Origin: Basidiobolus meristosporus CBS 931.73
Taxonomy: Eukaryota > Basidiobolomycota > Basidiobolomycetes > Basidiobolales > Basidiobolaceae
DNA length: 64,000 nucleotides
Assembly: GCA_002104905.1 (NCBI GenBank)
Contig: MCFE01000430.1
Coordinates: forward strand, 1-64,000
Direction: 5' to 3'
In this document: positions 54,265 to 64,000 of the stretch, piece after piece
Numbering within the stretch: the stretch's first letter is position 1
Layout of the letters: every line of letters begins with the position of its first letter
Translations under genes and position numbers: made by a program
The notes under the pieces: generated by a model
Told to the model about the DNA's origin: nothing
The model's database searches: none
What the model saw: only the letters and a program-made list of their open reading frames with translations

Positions 54265-56385
54265 TACAAGCTCCCTAGGGCCCAACAGCTTGGAATTTTT
54301 GAGCCACCTTACAATCTTATGATGGGATGATAATGGTATTTTGCTGAATATACAGCGCAGTAGGCAAATATACTTAATACTCTTAAAATGGTCCTTGAAG
54401 GGAATTTGATTGCACTCTTATGGTTTTAAAGCAGCCTTCACTTGCTAGAGCAGACCCATCTGGCCAGCTCATTAAGTTGCCACATGTGTAAACAACCGCA
54501 ATAGTATTTTGAATGCCTTGTTGTGGACATTTATTGTTGTTATATATATGGAGTCTGCAGGTAGTATTGTATAGTACTACCATGCCAATTTACCAAACAG
54601 TGCTTCCTTTGCTACCTCCCTTTGCGCCATTTATTTATACCACCCCCCACACTAAGCAGGAAGGAGTACAGAGTGGATGCAGTAGCAGCAAAGACTATGC
54701 ATTCAGCTTTAAGCTTGTGGTCCAATAGCTTAAATATTGTTAAAAACTTCTGGCATGATAGCTGTAGATGCAGCAAGTTGGCATTGGTGATCTGAGTGTG
54801 AACACCATTCCTACAATATCAACATATGACTCCCAATGCTTCCAATGTACCTCTGGTAGCAATGGCTTCAGAAGACCACTTGCCTAACTATATATTCAGT
54901 TCAACCAAGTGGCCTATAGCTCACAGCTTGCCAGCTTTGCAGCAACTGCAAGCTGACTCAGGTACATTTTCTCTGTGGGAGGATGATGTTCTTAGTTTTG
55001 GTTTTTTGAAAACAAAAATATGTGTGAGCCATGGAGTAAATCTACTGGATCTCACACATTTGACAGAAATACCTCCATGGAGCCCAGAAAAGCTGGCTAT
55101 CTTGTTGGAGCTTGAGTATCTTCTTTACAGATACTGACATGCGCTTTGCCAGGTTGGTATCCTGCAGGAGAGCTTACAATATTCATGCAGCAAGGGATAC
55201 AGGTAGCTTTAATGTTGAAAAGAGATTTAGGCCCATATATCAGTGAGAATACTGTCAGATTCCTGCTCTTGTACCCTAAAATTAGTACTGGATACAGATT
55301 GATGGAAATTGCGGGCCAGCAGGATTTACTGGCATAGTACTGTTTCAGTAATAATCCATCAAGAGCCAAGGCAAAGGCATAGTATTACATACCTCCAAAG
55401 CAGACCTTACTGCTTAGCTGCTTCTAATGTTTGCCATTGAATATATCAGAAACTTTTGCATATGATTGAAGCTGTATGCAGTACTCTATTGCTTCACAAT
55501 TTTTGTTGAACTGCATATGCATCTTTAAATGGTGTATTAGTGGAATATAAGTAGGTGTGAGAAATATTTTACCCCTATGATGGTAAATTTCCAACAAGTC
55601 TGACACCTTACAATAGTGGTGCTTTCTAATCTGAATGCCATGCCACTGTTGACACATGCTGGTATCAAGATGGTCCTTGGCTCATATGTTGTCAGCTGCC
55701 TGATGGTATTCCACCTGTACCAAGTACATGGTAAGTTGCATCCCAGAATGCCTTTGTCAAGAGTAGCAGTAAATCCTCAAAGCTCCCATTACTGATGTGA
55801 TGGAGGTATGCCACCGCTCTAGCTGCAGCATTGCATCATTCACTTGCAACTGGACTACTGGGCTCACTTGACTCTGTAATGTATCCTTGGCATTTTTCCG
55901 CAGGTGCTGTCTCATTGCACATTGGGATTTTGTTGGGCTTGCACAGGGTACTGTTATGTAGGGAGTTAGGCTCACAATCCATGAGTGAGCTTTCTTCTTT
56001 GATGCTATACTCTGCAGGCCATATTCAGAAGGTAAGGTAAGCCTTAATGTGTGAAAATCACACCTGAGCCAGTTTGCATAAGGTGAAGAGTACAGCTAGG
56101 TGCTATGATAGAAGTGCCAAGTGGCTAGCAGGATATTGTGGATAGAGTAGTATCTGAGAAATGGTCATATATTACTTGAGTGGCAAACCACTGGCTGTGA
56201 TCCTGGTAATACTTCTATGCTGACTACATGGTTGTTTTTCCCTTCTCTTATGGCATGGAATCAAAGAAGTCTTGTCCATAGGGCTAACAGCTTGACACTC
56301 AACAGCATAATGCTATTTTGTCACTTTTTATCATTACTACTGTGATTTTGAAACATTCCTATATCTGAGATGATAAACCTGTTCC
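54265..56385 (-). pseudogene. Tnp2/CACTA-like transposase remnant P4
   Basis: This is the P1-type transposase on the minus strand. The zinc-finger zone at 56280-56220 aligns with GCCATAAGAGAAGAG of P1. The segment 55880-55430 includes DATYHVLGTGG-like sequence and TPTYIPLIHHLKMHMQF followed by SYAKVSDIFNGKH. The region 54895-54740 and downstream 54640-54270 align with P1 26560-26640 and 27500-27900. The FPMExxCG block is missing. The middle (54926-55370) holds unassigned frames. Confidence 0.55.
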
Positions 56386-56500
56386 ATTGATGATTGCAAC
56401 ATTGAGCCATGGATGCCAAATAACCCCATAGTGTGCCTTAGAGGTAAAGCTGACCTATACTTGCCACAGTGGGTGAAGGATAGTTTTACATCTGTGTGCA
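56386..56500. repeat. left arm of the fold-back MITE
   Basis: AAACCTGTTCCATTGATGAT and ACATTGAGCCATGGATGCCA match the left arm at 62870. The right arm is absent. Confidence 0.65.
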
Positions 56501-56504
56501 ACAA

Positions 56505-58180
56505 AAGCATCATATTTTGCCTACCGCCCTGGAGAAAATCATTTTTTTTGACTGTTTTTTAAGATTTATAATCCCTTTGAGAAACTGTTATGATGACCCC
56601 ATCAGAAAGCTATCAAAAATTAAAGTACATTGGCTAAGAAGAATTGATCTATATAACCCCCCATACCCAATGCTAACATTAAGCCCAACCCCACACTCAA
56701 CCAGTACATCTATTAATATCCACCATTCAATAATTATTTTGCTGTAATGCCCTTTTTGAATAGCTTTGGCAGGAACCCTGCAGCTTTATGACACTGTTCA
56801 TTCATTGGTTCCCATACATCCAGGTCTTCAGCTGGCACTGCAGTTTTGAGTACCTCATCTGGCAGTTGTTGCAACAGATCCTTACAATATTCAACTGTGT
56901 TTTCTTGACCAATACACTTGAAGTAGTGCTGCAACCTCTAGGTGCTACTATTAACATTCCAAAATTCCACTATATGCCTTTTGATGATCTTTTCAGTTTA
57001 TGATATTGTTTATATGTCTGTTGGTACAATCTCCACTCTGTCTACAATGGAGGGCATGGAGGCAGTGGTAGATGAGTTGCTTTTCTTGGTAAACTGGCAC
57101 ACCTCACTAGAGTATAGCTCAACTGGCTGCACTTCCAGCTTGTGAGAAAACCGCTGTTTTGTAGTTGGTAACTTTTTTAGGCTATGATGAGATTTAGCCT
57201 GTTTTAGACAGACAGCATTAATAAGTGAGAACTGCAACTCTGTTTTGCTGCCTCACTCTCCTCTGTCCTTCACTGCTACTGTGACCAAGTGCTTCCTATT
57301 GTATTGTACTTTGTTTGTCCTTTGTCAATGCTCCAATGCAGCATCTGTTTTTGCTTGCTTGTCCCATGCAGGCACTCTGTTGGCAGCTTGGCATATCTTG
57401 GCCAATTGTATGGGGATTCCAGCCCTGCTTTTGACAGGCTTCTGAGAAAGCTGCAGGCCGTTATCATTGTCAAGTCTTGCACTGCTACTGTGACTGAGCT
57501 GTGGCTACTTTGTGCTATTCTTGATATGCTTTCTTAGCATTCCATTGCTGGCCTAAGATCTGTTTGCTTGCTTGAATCCCAAATGATACTTATGAAACAG
57601 GTCCAGTACATTCTGCTTGGGCCAGAGCTCCTGGAGGTGTCAAGGTATGCCAGCCTTAAGATGATGCTGTGCTAGACTTCCAACTTCCTCTTGAATATTA
57701 ACCCACAATACATCAGTGTACTCATCAGCTACTTGGATCTTGAATGTCATTTAACTGTAGGCTTGTGTATAAGCCCTACAATCTCTCCCTCTCATGCAGT
57801 GTTAAGCTTTTCTGTGAACTTTATCATTGGGCACTACTGTTACACTTCAAAGACTGTACAGAGCTCCTCTGCTGCTACATTGGGGAATGGCCCAATTCTT
57901 GGCTGTAACATTGAGCTACTTGAGTTCCTTCTTTGTAGCATAGAAAATGCATTCTCTACTTGGGATATTGATTGCACCACACGTATTATCTGCTTATCTT
58001 GTTTCTAGACTATTCTCTGATATCTCTGGGCCATTGCATCTATCCTATTGACCACTGCACCTAATTGGCTCATCTGTGCTTTGATAAGAGCTGACACCAC
58101 ACTGGCTATTACAGAAAATGGAGATACTATGGCAGTCACTAGCTGGTTCCTCTGCTGCTGTCAACAGTGGGTCTTAACTG
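56505..58180 (-). pseudogene. R1 coiled-coil ORF, copy e
   Basis: It reads C-terminus to N-terminus across the plus coordinates: DLLQQLPDEVLKTAVPAEDL and DVWEPMNEQCHKAAGFLPK (56890-56745), IVDRVEIVPTDI near 57010, and the coiled-coil region near 58030. The start PPKNKAKSSGSQLRPTVD lies at 58205-58150, which keeps the frame that copy j has lost. It provides the empty sites for both MITEs of copy j (57930-57980). Internal stops remain. Confidence 0.62.
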
Positions 58181-58188
58181 GGAACCAG

Positions 58189-58320
58189 ATGACTTTGCTT
58201 TATTTTTTGGGGGAATATGTAAGGAAGTGACTCAAACCAAAGTGGAAACAGACAACTTTGCTTTATTTTTTGGCGGCATATATATGGAAGTGAGTCAAAC
58301 CAAAGGGGAAATAGTGTTAC
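58189..58320. repeat. 66-bp tandem duplication at the R1 start region
   Basis: GACTTTGCTTTATTTTTTGG through the AAACCAAAG segment is repeated as GACAACTTTGCTTTATTTTT... with few changes. It duplicates the R1 initiation region and part of the divergent promoter. Confidence 0.75.
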
Positions 58321-60300
58321 ATATACGTGTGTATGTGGTACCACAACTTTTTTTATAATGTTTACCATGGCAGGTCATTGTCAATTCTTACATTCATGTA
58401 GGTGCAATGTCTCAAATACAAGGTTGTCTTAAATTCATATGAGAACTGACAAGCAAGAGATATAGTAACATTATACTGTTGAGTATCCAACTGTTTGCCT
58501 CATGGAGAAGACTACTTTGATTCAATGCCATAAGAGAAGAAGAAAAGGTCCAAGTGGCTATTGTAACATGCCTCTTAGCCATGGATCATACAGACAGCAT
58601 AGGAAATATCACAAGAATTATGGACAATGTTTTGCGCATCATTGATATTTGACTATTCATCAGTCACTGCTGTACCAACAGTAGCTTGCTAGCCACTAGA
58701 TATTTCTGTATAGGCACCTAGCCATACTTGTTACCTTGTGCAAACTGAGTGAGGTGATCTTGTGATGCCTTTGAGCTCACCTCAGCCATCTAAATATTGC
58801 ATACACAGTGATTACTTTGAAGAAGATGGTGTACTGATGGAATGCCAGCCTATCTCCCTTGACAACAGTAACTTGCAGGAGCCTGCTAAAAAGCTAATAT
58901 GCAAAAAGACAACACCTGTAGAGAAAATTGTCAAGGGCACTCTGATTCATGATCACATGGCATCTATGACCTTGCATGATTTGACCAAATCAAGTTGGTG
59001 AAGCAATTCCAGCTCCTTCTAGAAAGTTCTACTACATTCTAGCAGCTTCTAGAAAGCTCCAAGTCAATGTAAAAAATGGATCATTTTATGGAAGCTTTCC
59101 TTGGAAGCATATGTAGCTCTGTGCCATGTATGGTAGTTGCAAGTCACATGGCCTAGTCACATTATCAGATGACTCTTGGCATATCCCCATGGGATGTTCT
59201 AGTCTGTTCTTTAGTATATCTTTATCTTGGCATATTTACTGTGCCTCACCCCACAACCCCAGCAGTATTGGCCAATATCTCTTGGTATCCACATTATCCA
59301 AAAATTTATATAGTTCTATCCCCTCTTATGTATTTCTAGTCTGATAAAACACAGGTCTTAAATAAACAGCCTTGCCTTGAAAATCCTCCTTGCTTATATA
59401 TACTTTTCAGCCCAATACTACCAAATGACTGTTATACCTGAGCTCATATTATTATCTGTGTTGGAAAAACCCCAGTCATTAGCAAGATAGCCAGCTTTTC
59501 TGGGCACAATGGACAGTATTGTCCTTGAATGTGTTAGGTCCAAGGCATTTACTCCATAACCCTCACACATTGCTATTATCCAAACACCACACCCAGAACC
59601 TCATCTTCCCACAGAGAGAGTGTGCAGAAGTCAGCATGCAATTGCAGCAAAGTTGGCAAACTATTGGCCATTGGCCAGAATATAGAATTAATTGGAAACC
59701 AGAGATACTTAAGATAGAGGATATCTATTGGAGCATAAGACAACTTTGCCAAAGTATGCCGGGTTTCTCTTGGTCACAAGCCAGTTTCTACATCATTCAA
59801 TACAGAACTCACACAAGTAAGAGCCAGAGCACCTATAATGGAACTTGTATCCAGCGGGGAGAATGAATATGTTGACTATATACTAAGAAGCTCTTGGCAG
59901 ATATTCAGAGGTATTCATAGCAAAGTGGTAACAATCAAGCATTATGTTGCAAGATGTATGAGTTAGCAGTGGTACAAGGTATATGGCAACTTTGCAAGCA
60001 TCACACCAAAGAGCTGCAAGATTGAGGTGTTAGAAGGACTCAAATTGCAGTGGGTGTGCATGTATGCAGAGGTCAGTATGCAGGAGGCCATAATTTTTTT
60101 GATTCAAGCTATATGTGGAATACCCATGGTAGCTATGGGTAAGCAAATAAAATGAGGTAGCTCTGCAGTGAAATAAATGAGTGACATAAACAGAGGTAGA
60201 GCAAGAAATTACCATTTAGCAGATTGGTATTGTAGCATTATACAGAACCAGCTGTAGGCTGCTATACTGACAATACAATGCAAGAGGAGGTTAGCAATGA
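58321..60300 (+). pseudogene. Tnp2/CACTA-like transposase remnant P2, with divergent upstream region
   Basis: Upstream DNA at 58321-58540 matches P1. The finger-like start reads PSGYCNMPLSHGSYRQH (~58565-58615). A plus frame at 58762-59001 (QPSKYCIHSDYFEEDGVLME, VEKIVKGTLIHDHMASMTLH) follows. 59641-59740 matches INWKPEILK of P1, and 59735-60260 matches the P1 downstream part. The FPMExxCG region is deleted. It is head to head with R1 copy e, as P1 is with copy j. Confidence 0.55.
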
Positions 60301-61524
60301 GGTCTTCAGAGTACTGTCAAGTTTTTTGCCATATAAGGTAGTTAGATATATTAGCTGGCTTGGTCTGCCCAACATAATGCCAGCAGCTTGGAATTGTTGG
60401 CCTGCTACACAATAAAATGACAAGATTTTGATGGTATCTTGACAATCTCATTGCCAAATAAAGATTAAGACTTGACAGTGTTTAAGCGGTCTTTGGACTA
60501 GAATTCCATTTCATTATAACAGTCTGCATGCACTTGACATTTCTTTGAGCAGATCCAATGTAATTTAGCCTCTATTTTACTTCTTGTTGTTAGATTCTAG
60601 TCCCCCTTAAAGGTGCACTCTGGCTCTTGTTTATCTAGATTCTGTAATGAGTGGAGTTGGTGCTGGCTTGTGATCAAAAGAAACCCAGAATATTCTGGTA
60701 AAGTTCTCCTATTAAAAGCTGGCTGCTTGTTGTGCCCAACCCAACTTTTCATTACTCAACTGATTACCCCTGTGTTGGGGCTGCTTAGCCTCTCAATGCC
60801 AGAGCCAGAGGTATTGCATGTGCACATCTGTCCTCAGTATCTGCCAACTCTTTCAGGCTGTCCTCCATGCACCAAGTCATCACATATATGACAGACCTGA
60901 AGGTAATATTCTTAATGAGATAGGGATATGATACTACATGCTACTTGACTTGACTTCTATCTCCCCACACATCCCCTCCATAGAAAACTCCCAACAGGTA
61001 AGGCAAGGCCCTATATTTTTGATGCACCTAGCAAGATGGAGCAGATTATGAATACAGTAGCGGTATTGATCCATGAACTCAGCTTTATACTTGCAGTATA
61101 GCCTCTCAAACCCCACCGCAAGCTCTTTGCATAAAAGCTGTAGATGTGTCAAGTTGGCATTGGTGATTGGCTTCTGGATACATATTCCTGCAGTGTCAAC
61201 ATATGACCCCCAATACTTCTAATATACACTCAGTAGAAACAGCTTCAGAATATCACTTGAATCAATACATATCCAGTTCACCCATCCTTGCATCTGTACT
61301 GGTGCATATGCATACAAAATTGATTAGAGCCCATCAGAAGTATAATGGGTAGTAAATACTCTGTAATATGTTTCCAATTCTGTAAAATTTGTCTGGTATC
61401 TTGAGGGTGCATTGAGCTTGAACTGCCCCATATATAACTTGATCATCGGTATAAATTTATTATTAAAGAGCAAAAACATTGATCCCAGTGAATAGCTGTT
61501 GCTCCAACAGATACCCTATAACTT
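60301..61524 (-). pseudogene. Tnp2/CACTA-like transposase remnant P5
   Basis: The minus frame 61152-60934 reads THLQLLCKELAVGFERLYCK, YRYCIHNLLHLARCIKNIGP and WEFSMEGMCGEIEVK, the counterpart of FPMEQMCGE in P1. Upstream to 61520 it aligns with P1 26310-26530, and 60900-60590 aligns with P1 26900-27260. The 80-bp recurring motif is at 60373-60460. Confidence 0.62.
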
Positions 61525-62612
61525 TGGTATCTCCCCATAAGAGCAATAATTGTGGTTATCCCATCAATAGACCATCACAAACTTAAAGTCCTGTAACTAA
61601 GAGGTACTGATCCTGTCAGGGCCCCAAGCAAAGATCATCAAAAAACAATTGCACCCCATATCTCACAAAGAACTTAGTCAATATTTTTGACTACAACAAC
61701 CTATATGTGACTTTTGGCTGTTCCTCTTCAAATTCACTCACTTTCTGTTCCTGGTCACTCAGTCACCTTCTATGTTTGTGCACATTGATTGGCTACTGCC
61801 TCTCTTTCACACTCCTTACACCCCGACTTAACCTATTCTCTAAACTTTGATGCATATATTAATATATTTCCATTGAAACCTCAGTTATACCTCAGTTGCA
61901 AATTGTGCTGGTATACAAGTCCCTATACCAAATACAAAAAATATGCCCTGCCCCACACTCAACAAGTACTTTCATCAAAATTCACCATTCAATAAATATA
62001 TCTGCTTAAATGTGTTTTTCCATGACTGTGGCAGGAACCCTGTAGCTTAATGCCTCAGTTCTTTGACTGGTTCCCATAAGTCCTGGTCTTCAGCCAGCAC
62101 TGAAAGGTTTAGCACCTTATCTGCCGGTCTTTGCAATATGTTCTTGCTATATTTGAGTGTGTTTTCCTGAGCACTGCTCTTGAAGTAGTATGCAACCTCT
62201 TGGTGTGCCTATTGATGCTTCAAAATTCCACTTTAGGCATTGCAATAGTCCTTTGAGTTATTGAAGTTGTTGCTCTGTCTGTTTGTAGGATCTCTGCTCT
62301 GTCTACTATGGATGACATTGAGGCAGTGGTAGACATATTGCTTTGAACTGCATACTCATCTACCTCACTGGACTGTGGCTCAACAAGCTGCACCTCCTAC
62401 TCTTGATAAAGCAGCTATTTTCTAGTTGGTAATTCCTCTTGGCTATTATGGGATTCAGCCTGCTCTGGGTTGGTGGCATTATTTGATGAGAACTGCAACC
62501 TTTTTCTGATGCTTTCTTGTCTCAGGCTTGAGTAGATCTTTTTCTCATATCCTTTACCTAAATAAACACCCAGTCTTTCACTGCTGCTGCATTGGATATC
62601 ATAGTGCATGTT
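61525..62612 (-). pseudogene. R1 coiled-coil ORF, copy f, C-terminal half
   Basis: It matches copies g, i and j from the GTAACTAAGAGGTACTGATC segment through TCAGCCAGCACTGAAAGG to LQFSSNNATNPEQAESHNSQ and EELPTRK (62500-62415). It ends against gypsy integrase. Confidence 0.6.
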
Positions 62613-62869
62613 TTCTCAGTAGTACCTCTGAGCTGTGGTATTGTAGGTGGCTTCTTGACCTCCATGTCCTCCTTGTTCTCCTTGGTGGATATATGTCATG
62701 ATGGTCAGTTGGGCTTGTGGGGTAGTGACTACTCTTCTTGGCATAAGTCCAGGCTTCACTTGTTTAAAGAGAAGATCATCTTTGAGATAGTATTGGTGTG
62801 TCTTCTTTCTGAGTTCTCTAAGCTTGTGAATTTCTGTCTAACTAGGGTTCTTGAGCATCCTTAGATATT
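62613..62869 (-). pseudogene. Ty3/gypsy G3 integrase start
   Basis: The minus strand reads YLRMLKNPS, a stop, TEIHKLRELRKKTHQYYLKD, LMPRRVVTTPQAQLTIMTYI and HQGEQGGHGGQEATYNTTAQ. These are the linker and first His pair of the integrase zinc finger. The rest is replaced by R1 sequence. Confidence 0.8.
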
Positions 62870-63603
62870 AGACTTGTTCCGTTGGATAGTGCCACATTGA
62901 GCCATGAGTGCCAAATGATGCCATAGTGTGCCAGAGAGGTAAAGTGAGCCTATACTTGGCCACAAAGTGTGAAACATAGCTCTGCATCTTCATGTAAAGC
63001 AGCCCCTGTTTTTCACCCATTGCGCAGGAGAAAATCCATTTTTTGACCTTTTTTTGTGGTTCAATGTAGCTCAGGATGTGTAAGAGCACAGGAGAACTGA
63101 AGATATGCTTCTGGTACTCAATACCCATGGCACTCTGAATCTAGCTCCTGTAGCTTGTATCATGTCACAAAATTGAATGGCACTATCTTGGTCCACTGGT
63201 ACTATCTGGCACTATAAGTGCTTTGTATAGATCTTACTTTAGGTCTAATATTTAAATATAGTGCCAGATAGTACCAGTGGACCAAGATAGTGCCATTCAA
63301 TTTTGTGACATGATACAAGCTACAGGAGCTAGATTCAGAGTGCCATGGGTATTGAGTGCCAGACGCATATCTTCAGTTCTCCTGTGCTCTTACACATCCT
63401 GAGCTACATTGAACCACAAAAAAAGGTCAAAAAATGGATTTTCTCCAACAGAAAGGGTGAAACACAGGGGCTGCTTTGCATGAAGATGCAGAGCTATGTT
63501 TCACACTCTGTGGCCAGGTAGAGGCTCACTTGGCCTCTCTGGCACACTATGGCATCATTTGGCACTCATGGCTCAATGTGGCACTATCCAACAGAACAGG
63601 TCT
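62870..63603. mobile_element. fold-back MITE, long subfamily, 734 bp, TSD ATT
   Basis: Two arms of 347 bp (62870-63216 and 63257-63603) are near-perfect inverted repeats around a 40-bp loop. Ends are AGACTTGTTCCGTTGG and its complement. ATT flanks both sides (62867-62869 and 63604-63606). Removing the element and one triplet joins the G3 frame as LIKEYLRMLKN. No transposase is encoded. Confidence 0.92.
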
Positions 63604-64000
63604 ATTCTTTGATCAGGCTCCAGGTAGTTCTCTCTTGGTCTTTGATGGCAATATGTTGGATCTCTGGATCAATCATATCATCAAAGTGAGGCTCCAAGTT
63701 GACAAATAATTGTTGTTCCTTCCGGGAGAGTGCATCAGCTACAACATTTGTCTTGCAGGGATATGCCTAACCACAAGGTCAAACATCTTCAGCCATGCCA
63801 TACATTGGTTTGTGGCATCATCAGGTAGGTCAGGCCTGCAGATCATTCCTATAAGTGGTTTGGCATTTGTCTCCAGGATAAATGAGTCATGTAGAATTGT
63901 GACTTCAGCTTCCTCAGCATCTTCAGAACTCCTAGTAGCTTGCACTTAATCTGTTAGTACCTTTGTTCTCTAGGAGAGAATAAGCTGCTCACATATCTGC
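63604..64000 (-). pseudogene. Ty3/gypsy G3 RNase H, running off the window
   Basis: The minus strand reads HDSFILETNAKPLIGMICRP, DDATNQCMAWLKMFDLVVRH and IPARQM, then VADALSRKEQQLFVNLEPHF and IKDQERTTWSLIKE up to the MITE. VADALSR is the conserved end of gypsy RNase H. One frameshift lies near 63735. The N-terminal part is beyond the window edge. Confidence 0.83.

Noticed and set aside
1-64000. Repeat-induced point mutation of the ascomycete type as the cause of decay
   Set aside because: Visible changes are mainly at CpG (for example GACGAC to GACAAC), CpA remains abundant, and the intact element shows no RIP-like saturation. A computed RIP index would settle it.

Overview
The window is a eukaryotic repeat graveyard in which I can find no convincing host gene, tRNA, rRNA or CRISPR array. 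Almost every stretch that can be explained is a transposable element or a fragment of one. The best guess at the host is a fungus, probably a basidiomycete (inference, moderate to low confidence). The reasons are Ty1/copia and chromodomain Ty3/gypsy elements, a repeated transposase resembling the Tnp2/CACTA-like transposases of Agaricomycetes, AT-rich sequence, and strong loss of CpG with excess TpG/CpA, which suggests CpG methylation and deamination.

Layout. 1-4175: family-A copia fragments and one near-complete but broken family-A element. 4200-10545: a minus-strand Ty3/gypsy chromovirus (G1) interrupted by a solo LTR, a MITE, a second LTR type and a deleted copia. 10546-14890: LTR debris, a minus-strand copia RT/RNase H remnant and a second family-A copia with an inverted solo LTR inside it. 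14930-24093: three decayed copies of a repeated coiled-coil ORF (called R1 here), cut by solo LTRs and fold-back MITEs. 24094-28690: the divergent intergenic region, a plus-strand Tnp2-like transposase remnant, and the 5' end of another R1. 28692-31644: family-C copia remnants. 31645-36860: gypsy fragments (G2 and the 3' end of G4). 36866-41551: the one intact element, a minus-strand family-C copia with a single 1305-residue Gag-Pol ORF, near-identical LTRs and a perfect target-site duplication, inserted in the G4 integrase gene. 41557-44968: the rest of G4, an R1 piece and nested LTR-B copies. 44996-54259: a family-C copia (C2) carrying a second one (C3) inside it, both with perfect target-site duplications. 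54260-62612: transposase and R1 remnants in several orientations. 62613-64000: gypsy RNase H/integrase split by a 734-bp fold-back element.

Relations. Family-A and family-C copia elements both carry, right after the 5' LTR, a primer-binding site complementary to the anticodon arm of initiator tRNA-Met. This is the Drosophila copia type of half-tRNA priming, not 3'-end priming. R1 and the Tnp2-like transposase lie head to head across about 0.3 kb of shared upstream DNA in two copies, which suggests a two-gene DNA transposon. The MITEs have 3-bp target duplications, and two of their insertions can be checked against empty sites in other R1 copies. The order of nesting and LTR divergence give a relative chronology: G1, G4 and R1/Tnp2 oldest, then C2 and C3, then the intact copia. 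All identities come from reading motifs by eye, and repeat boundaries without a stated target duplication are approximate.
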